58,220 bases of DNA, taken from Saprospiraceae bacterium (GTDB taxonomy: Bacteria > Bacteroidota > Bacteroidia > Chitinophagales > Saprospiraceae). The position numbers and the translations under genes were made by a program. The stretch lies in NCBI GenBank assembly GCA_017987975.1, contig JAGNSQ010000006.1:1-58220 (forward strand), written 5' to 3'. Position 1 is the stretch's first letter. Each line of letters opens with the position of its first letter. The notes beneath the pieces are model-generated. The model was not told the origin of the DNA. It did no database searches and saw only the letters and a list, made by a program, of their open reading frames with translations. This document shows positions 53,396 through 58,220 of the stretch, in pieces.

Positions 53396-53698
53396 ATGGA
53401 AAAAGATTCAGTATTGACCGGCCTTGTCGTAGGTGCTATAGTGCCAGTAATAGGCTATTTGGCCATTGACCAATTGTTTAACCTCCTGGGAATGGCTGGA
53501 ATTATTCCGCAGGAAGCTGGCGCTTCTATGTCTCGCAGCATGCGCACGATAGCTCTTTTGGCTATTTGTTGTAACCTCATACCCTTTGAGATAGGTAGAA
53601 GAAGAAGATATGATGACACTATGAGGGGCATTGTTTTTCCAACATTGATTTATGTAGGTTTTTGGGCTTACAAATATTTCTATGTGCTCTTTGCCTAA
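53396..53698 (+). CDS. Small membrane protein between surE and lpxB
   Basis: The 100-residue protein has three predicted membrane helices (about 8-30, 48-62 and 78-98) and a basic cytoplasmic loop (GRRRRYDD). It is tightly packed between surE (2 nt) and lpxB (12 nt), so it is probably co-transcribed with them. No family is recognised with confidence; a role in the envelope is only a guess. Confidence 0.75.
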   Translation: MEKDSVLTGLVVGAIVPVIGYLAIDQLFNLLGMAGIIPQEAGASMSRSMRTIALLAICCNLIPFEIGRRRRYDDTMRGIVFPTLIYVGFWAYKYFYVLFA

Positions 53699-53710
53699 TA
53701 TTTCATTCCT

Positions 53711-54817
53711 ATGAAATTTTTTTTAATTGCGGGTGAAGTGTCAGGCGACAAACATGGTGGCATCATGATCAAGGCCATCAAAAATGCTTGCCCAGCAGCT
53801 GAATTTCAGATTATAGGAGGAACCTCAATGGAGAATGCCGCAGGCGTTAGCTCCATTATCTCAATAAGGCAAATGGCGTTTATGGGTTTTATACAGGTCA
53901 TCTTCAAATTTACTTCCATTTTAAAATGGATCAAAACCACCCAATCTGCCATTACCGCTTTTCAACCAGATGTCGTTGTTTTGATTGACTACCCTGGCTT
54001 TAATCTGAGAATTGCCAAATGGGCAAAGTCTCAAAATTTTAAAGTTGCCTACTATATTTCACCCAAGGTGTGGGCTTGGAATAAGAGCAGGGTTTATGAC
54101 ATTAAAAAATATGTGGATCAAATGTTTTGCATCTTACCGTTTGAGAAGGCGTTTTATGCTAAATATGATTACGAAGTAAGCTATTTTGGCAACCCTCTTC
54201 TGGATGAAATTTTTACCTTTCAAAAAGACCCTGATTTTCTTTTTAAGCACGGCTTTGACAAACCCATTCTGGCTTTGTTGCCGGGCAGTAGAATCCAGGA
54301 AATCAACAGGATATTGCCTTCAATGCTGGAAGCTGCTAAACATTTTCCTCAATACCACTGGGTAATACCCCGATCTCCCAATTTGGACATACATCTCATT
54401 TTGCCCTTGATTCCTACTGAGATGGTGTCACGCGTTATGATCCTGGAAAACGATTATTTCAACCTTCTTAGTTATGCACGGCTGGCCCTCGTGACGTCAG
54501 GTACAGCTACCCTCGAAACTGCCTTGTTTAAAGTACCTCAGGTAGTATGTTATAAAACAGGGGCATTGACATACTTCTTAGCCAAACAACTGGTTGAATT
54601 AAAGTTTATTTCTTTGGTAAACCTCATAGCTGATAAAGAGGTTGTAAAAGAACTAATTCAGAACAACTGCAACCCCAAATCCCTGGTTGAAGAATTAACC
54701 CTTCTCGCCTCTCTCTCTGAAGAAGCATATATTCACTTTTATGACGGTTTAATGAAAGAAATGGGTAAAGCAGGAAGTGCAAAAAGAGTGGCTGAAGCCC
54801 TGGTTGCTATGGCTTAG
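53711..54817 (+). CDS. lpxB: Lipid A disaccharide synthase
   Basis: LpxB joins UDP-diacylglucosamine and lipid X to the lipid A disaccharide. The 368-residue GT-B glycosyltransferase begins with FLIAGEVSGDKHGG, contains VVVLIDYPGFNLRIAKW and YYISPKVWAWNKSRV, and ends with the nucleotide-binding region (LALLPGSRIQEINRILP, SGTATLETALFKVPQVVCYKT). Length and motifs are complete. The stop overlaps the convergent methyltransferase gene by 11 nt. It indicates a lipopolysaccharide-type outer membrane. Confidence 0.96.
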   Translation: MKFFLIAGEVSGDKHGGIMIKAIKNACPAAEFQIIGGTSMENAAGVSSIISIRQMAFMGFIQVIFKFTSILKWIKTTQSAITAFQPDVVVLIDYPGFNLRIAKWAKSQNFKVAYYISPKVWAWNKSRVYDIKKYVDQMFCILPFEKAFYAKYDYEVSYFGNPLLDEIFTFQKDPDFLFKHGFDKPILALLPGSRIQEINRILPSMLEAAKHFPQYHWVIPRSPNLDIHLILPLIPTEMVSRVMILENDYFNLLSYARLALVTSGTATLETALFKVPQVVCYKTGALTYFLAKQLVELKFISLVNLIADKEVVKELIQNNCNPKSLVEELTLLASLSEEAYIHFYDGLMKEMGKAGSAKRVAEALVAMA

Positions 54818-55775
54818 TTTCATCTTTTTCAATCAGGTAACACCATCTGTCCAGCTTGCCTTCAAAATCAAATGGAGTGGTTTTTCGCGTAATGTCTTTT
54901 ATAAGACTCGTTTTAAGTTCTTCTGCTTTAATCCTGAATTTTGTAAAATTAGTGGAAAAATAAAGGTGCCCGCCAGGCTTTAGTATTGCCAAACACTGGT
55001 TGATCAATTTTACATGATCTTTCTGTACGTCAAAGATGCCATCCATTTTTTTACTATTGCTAAATGTAGGTGGATCACATACGATGAGATCGTAGCATAC
55101 ACGCTTGTTTTCATTTAACCATTCCATTACATCACAAGCTACAAATGTATGTTTGTGCAAACCAATGCCATTGAGTTCAAAATTTCTTCTTGCCCATTGT
55201 AAATAGGTATTAGATAGGTCAATGGTAGTTACTTCTTCTGCACCACCTTTTGCAGCATAAACAGAAAATGAACCGGTATAGGCAAATAGGTTCAAAACTT
55301 TTTTATCCAGGCTTTCCTGACCTACCATAGCCCTTGTCAATCGGTGATCCAAAAAGAGTCCGGTATCCAGATAATCAGAAAGGTTGACAATAAAGGAATG
55401 CCCCCCTTCTTCTACAATAAATTCACGACTCGCATCAGACAATCTGTGGTACTGTGCCACCCGTTCTTCAATCACTTTACGATGTTTGACAAAGATCATT
55501 GTGGGCTCAACTTCAAAAACAGTGGCTATCGTGTTTATAGAGTTTTCAAACCACTCTTTATATTGATTTTCATCCAAAGTGTGTTGCCGTTGGTATTCAG
55601 CAATATAAATTCTTCCATCATACCAATCAATGCAGAATGGAAATTCTGGCATGTCCAGATCATAAACCCTATAACAATTCACTTTTTGTTTTCGGGCTGC
55701 CTTAGACCTGACTTTTAAAACTTTCCTCAACCGATTCTCAAACATTTCCAGCTTTTGCCGGTTTTTATCAGTCAT
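54807..55775 (-). CDS. Class I SAM-dependent RNA-type methyltransferase (RlmI/RlmK-like)
   Basis: The product is about 322 residues from ATG 55775 (MTDKNRQKLEMFENRLRKVL). The frame stays open to 55964, but that extension overlaps the divergent gene at 55864 and has no domain, so it is rejected. The catalytic domain holds SAM motif I (VLNLFAYTGSFSVYAAKGGA), the ribose-binding acidic residue (TTIDLSNTYLQWARRN) and DPPTFSNSKK, as in the C-terminal part of 23S rRNA methyltransferases RlmL/RlmK and RlmI. The target base is not deducible. It converges with lpxB (11-nt overlap); a -7-like element lies at 55807-55800. Confidence 0.85.
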   Translation of the reverse strand: MTDKNRQKLEMFENRLRKVLKVRSKAARKQKVNCYRVYDLDMPEFPFCIDWYDGRIYIAEYQRQHTLDENQYKEWFENSINTIATVFEVEPTMIFVKHRKVIEERVAQYHRLSDASREFIVEEGGHSFIVNLSDYLDTGLFLDHRLTRAMVGQESLDKKVLNLFAYTGSFSVYAAKGGAEEVTTIDLSNTYLQWARRNFELNGIGLHKHTFVACDVMEWLNENKRVCYDLIVCDPPTFSNSKKMDGIFDVQKDHVKLINQCLAILKPGGHLYFSTNFTKFRIKAEELKTSLIKDITRKTTPFDFEGKLDRWCYLIEKDETKP

Positions 55776-55799
55776 GCCGATGCTTTCTTGTTTAGCCGA

Positions 55800-55807
55800 C
55801 AAAATTA
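55800..55807 (-). promoter_or_regulatory. -7 element of the methyltransferase gene
   Basis: On the minus strand this reads TAATTTTG, 24 nt before the preferred ATG at 55775. A start near 55793 would exclude the longer N-terminal extension, supporting the corrected start. No good -33 TTG. Confidence 0.5.
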
Positions 55808-55863
55808 TGCATTTAAACAGGGAGTTTTGGGTCTTTTTCCTACATTCACAGTAAAATTGAGAC

Positions 55864-57942
55864 ATGATCGCACGTTTTTTGAAATTATCTTTCCTTTTCT
55901 TGCCTTTTTTGGCAGGGGCACAAAATAATATTGAACTTACTCCGGTAATGAATGGACTATCCATTCCAGTGGATATCGTTTTCGACTATAATAACAGGAT
56001 GTATGTTGTCGAAAAAACAGGCAAAATCAAAACCGGCGATATCAGTCAGCAATCGGTTTTTCTCGATATTGATGACCGGGTCAATTCAGGCGCCAATGAA
56101 AGAGGTCTTTTGGGAATGGCTTTTCATCCAGACTATCAAACCAATGGTTATGTATTTGTCAATTATACCGGTGGCAATGGTCAAACCGTGGTATCTCGTT
56201 TTACAAGATCTGCCAACGATTCATTGCAGGCCGATGCTGGCAGCGAAAAAATACTGATGTCCATAGCCCAGCCCTTTAACAACCACAATGCAGGAGACCT
56301 TAATTTTGGGCCCGATGGCTATTTGTACATTGCCATGGGAGATGGCGGCTCTGGAGGTGATCCAGGCAACAGATCTCAAAATCCAAAAGAACGTTTGGGA
56401 AAAATGCTAAGAATTGACGTCAATACCGAAGCTACTCATTATCTCATTCCTGCTGATAACCCTTACGCCGGCAATCCGGATACCTTGGGTGAAATTTGGT
56501 CGCTGGGCCTCAGAAATCCCTGGCGATTTTCATTCGATAAGGCAACCAATGACCTGTGGATTGCAGATGTGGGCCAAAGAAAATGGGAAGAAATCAACCA
56601 CATTCCCTATGGCCTTGGAGCCAAATTAAATTTTGGCTGGCGCTGTTATGAAGGTTTTGAAAAGTATGATTTTTCGTTGTGTAACAGTGAAACCAAATTT
56701 TATCCTCCTATCCATGTCTATGCCAATAACAGTGGCGCTGATGGCTGTTCGGTAACAGGAGGTTTTGTCTACAGAGGACAGGAGAACCCCTACCTCTTTG
56801 GACAATATGTTTATGGTGATTTTTGCAGTGGTAAGATTTGGCGACTCAAAAAGGATGAATGTGGTGCTGTGAAAAATGAACACATCCACACAGTTGGACC
56901 TCAGGAATTGAGCTCCTTTGGAGAAGATAATTATGGAGAACTATACCTTGCCATGTTGGGTGAGGGCAAAGTGTATAAAATTACACCGGCTTGTTTGCTC
57001 AGTGTCTCCATTGATAGCTTGAGGTCGGCATCATGTAGGGAGGCAAGTGATGGAGCCGTAAATTTTACGGTCACTGGAGCTGCTGCCTATACATTTGAAT
57101 TAAACAACAACAGCAATCCTTCGGCATTATCACCGGGAAATTACTCGTATAAGGTTACAGAAACAGGTACGGGTTGCAATCAATCGGGTTGCTTTGACAT
57201 AGGTATATTTCCACATCCTGTATTTTGCAGTTCATTTATTGTGGATACATTTTGTGGGACAAAATATGTTTTAAATCCAACTCATTGTCAGTTGCTGGGC
57301 ATCGACAGCCTTCGTGTCGTCCAGAATGGCATTACCATTTACTCAGGTAATGAGCTACCAGATTCATTAACAATACCAGGTGACGATGGCATTTTTGGGC
57401 TTGTAGTATTCCAAAACGAATGCACGTATACAATCGATACTTTTCTCCAACTAACCGCAAATTTTTTTATTGGAGATATACCACAATGGACCATCGAAGA
57501 TACCATCATCACTGTGAAAGGAGAGTTTGGTTCATATGAATATGTAGAAATGTACCGCAACGACACCCTTTATGCGATTTCACCACAGGGAATATTTCAC
57601 CTTCCTGCGGGCACCTATGGTACATTTTACTTTGTGGGAATCGATGAAGAAGGACAGTGCAAATGGGAACAAAAATCTGGTCTATTGGTATTGTCATCAA
57701 CCAAGGGGACGGAGCTAGAACAGCCTTGGTTTTACCCCAATCCTGCCAGTAATACCCTAACCACCGCTCAGACAGACCTCGAAGAGGTAATCATCTGCGA
57801 CCTTTTGGGAAGGGCATTGATTTCCTGGGAAAAACCGGAACAGGTATTATCCATTTCATCATTGACCAATGGAAGTTATATCCTGTTGATGCAAAAAAAT
57901 GGCCAAATCTTCAGGCAAAATATCATCGTCCAGAAGATGTAG
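55864..57942 (+). CDS. Secreted PQQ-type glucose/sorbosone dehydrogenase-like protein with T9SS sorting domain
   Basis: The 692-residue precursor has a signal peptide (about 1-19, LFLPFLAGAQ). The six-bladed propeller of the GSDH family fills about 20-380: GLSIPVDIVFDYNNRMYVVEK, GLLGMAFHPDYQTNGYVFVNY, FNNHNAGDLNFGPDGYLYIAMGDGG, SLGLRNPWRFSFD and GCSVTGGFVYRG. Known members oxidise aldoses with PQQ and calcium. A cysteine-containing beta region (about 385-600) follows, then a T9SS sorting domain (about 610-692; PWFYPNPASNTLT, GSYILLMQKNGQ). No PQQ synthesis genes are in the window. It converges with the OmpA-domain gene at 57949, with 6 nt between. Confidence 0.88.
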   Translation: MIARFLKLSFLFLPFLAGAQNNIELTPVMNGLSIPVDIVFDYNNRMYVVEKTGKIKTGDISQQSVFLDIDDRVNSGANERGLLGMAFHPDYQTNGYVFVNYTGGNGQTVVSRFTRSANDSLQADAGSEKILMSIAQPFNNHNAGDLNFGPDGYLYIAMGDGGSGGDPGNRSQNPKERLGKMLRIDVNTEATHYLIPADNPYAGNPDTLGEIWSLGLRNPWRFSFDKATNDLWIADVGQRKWEEINHIPYGLGAKLNFGWRCYEGFEKYDFSLCNSETKFYPPIHVYANNSGADGCSVTGGFVYRGQENPYLFGQYVYGDFCSGKIWRLKKDECGAVKNEHIHTVGPQELSSFGEDNYGELYLAMLGEGKVYKITPACLLSVSIDSLRSASCREASDGAVNFTVTGAAAYTFELNNNSNPSALSPGNYSYKVTETGTGCNQSGCFDIGIFPHPVFCSSFIVDTFCGTKYVLNPTHCQLLGIDSLRVVQNGITIYSGNELPDSLTIPGDDGIFGLVVFQNECTYTIDTFLQLTANFFIGDIPQWTIEDTIITVKGEFGSYEYVEMYRNDTLYAISPQGIFHLPAGTYGTFYFVGIDEEGQCKWEQKSGLLVLSSTKGTELEQPWFYPNPASNTLTTAQTDLEEVIICDLLGRALISWEKPEQVLSISSLTNGSYILLMQKNGQIFRQNIIVQKM

Positions 57943-57948
57943 GGCAAA

Positions 57949-58220
57949 TTACTCGAGTATCAACACCTCTGTCCTACGATTAAAAAGATGCTCTGCTTCT
58001 GTGCAGGCAACACCATCTTTGCATTGATTTCTGATCCGGGACTCCCCAAAGCCTATGGTAATGATGCGCTTACCTTCTATGCCTTTTTCAACAAGGTATT
58101 GTTTGGCCGCCTTTGCCCTCTGTTCAGACAGCTGTTTGTTATATAAGGCATTGCCTCGAGAATCGGTATGTGCAGATAATTGAATCTTCATTTCCTTACG
58201 ACCTATCATGGCTTCATAAA
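57949..58220 (-). CDS. OmpA-family protein, C-terminal domain (cut by window end)
   Basis: This is the C-terminal part of a larger gene that runs off the right edge. The frame is open to 58220, and the codons before the Met at 58209 (Tyr-Glu-Ala) continue the domain, so that Met is not the start. It contains the OmpA/MotB peptidoglycan-binding motif: MKIQLSAHTDSRGNALYNKQ, LSEQRAKAAKQYLVEKGI, GFGESR and NRRTEVLIL. Residues between GFGES and EAEHLFNRRTE include two Cys, common in Bacteroidota OmpA proteins. It probably anchors an outer-membrane or lipoprotein to the wall. Confidence 0.88.
   Translation of the reverse strand, partial: YEAMIGRKEMKIQLSAHTDSRGNALYNKQLSEQRAKAAKQYLVEKGIEGKRIITIGFGESRIRNQCKDGVACTEAEHLFNRRTEVLILE

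Noticed and set aside
55776-55964. N-terminal extension of the methyltransferase frame
   Set aside because: It overlaps the divergent sugar dehydrogenase gene, lies upstream of the -7 element at 55807-55800, and has no homology-like features.

Overview
The window looks like a chromosomal segment of a Bacteroidota bacterium, most likely a relative of Saprospiraceae. The signs are: AT-rich gene spacers; type IX secretion (T9SS) C-terminal sorting domains on three large secreted proteins; HYR, BNR and dockerin modules; an alternative complex III (ACIII) in place of a bc1 complex; and repeated promoters of the Bacteroidota kind (TTG, about 20 nt, then TAnnTTTG). No tRNA, rRNA, CRISPR array, insertion sequence or prophage was recognised. 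Everything rests on reading the sequence; no database search was run.

Layout. 1-451 is gene-free and holds GC-rich repeats. 452-7288 holds a helical hypothetical protein, an FG-GAP surface protein, a divergent pyruvate kinase without the C-terminal domain, and an OlsF-like two-domain aminolipid acyltransferase. 7450-11179 is a compact sensing operon: a BlaI-type repressor behind three identical operator dyads that wrap its own promoter, an M56 (BlaR1-like) membrane metallopeptidase with a sensor domain that does not look penicillin-binding, and an outer-membrane barrel protein. An ECF sigma factor, a rhodanese and a PASTA protein follow on the minus strand.

13131-28165 is the respiratory core, one long plus-strand operon: actABCDEF, coxB, coxA, ctaB, two subunit III genes and subunit IV, closed by a strong terminator. 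ACIII would oxidise quinol and pass electrons through its c-type hemes to the aa3-type oxidase. Two features stand out: ActA carries six CXXCH motifs because a monoheme cytochrome is fused in front of the usual pentaheme part, and CoxB carries a complete OmpA-type peptidoglycan-binding domain after its CuA domain. Small assembly-type genes follow (an SCO-like protein without its cysteines, a DUF420/CtaM-like protein, a CPMC membrane protein).

29596-32687 has comEC overlapping a membrane-anchored helix-hairpin-helix (ComEA-like) gene, a candidate DNA-uptake pair. 32785-48945 is rich in secreted proteins: a 1523-residue HYR/dockerin/cohesin-like T9SS protein, a BNR propeller with both a lipobox and a T9SS tail, a second propeller in an operon with a serine hydrolase, and small secreted proteins. 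The housekeeping thrA (aspartate kinase/homoserine dehydrogenase) sits among them. 49062-58220 mixes an outer-membrane protein, a DsbA-like protein, a CBM48-HhH fusion, hemH, a surE - membrane protein - lpxB operon, an RNA-type methyltransferase, a PQQ-type sugar dehydrogenase with a T9SS tail, and an OmpA-domain protein cut by the window end.

The most interesting candidates are the CoxB-OmpA fusion, which could tether the respiratory chain to the cell wall, and the self-contained BlaI/M56/barrel sensing operon with its three-operator promoter.
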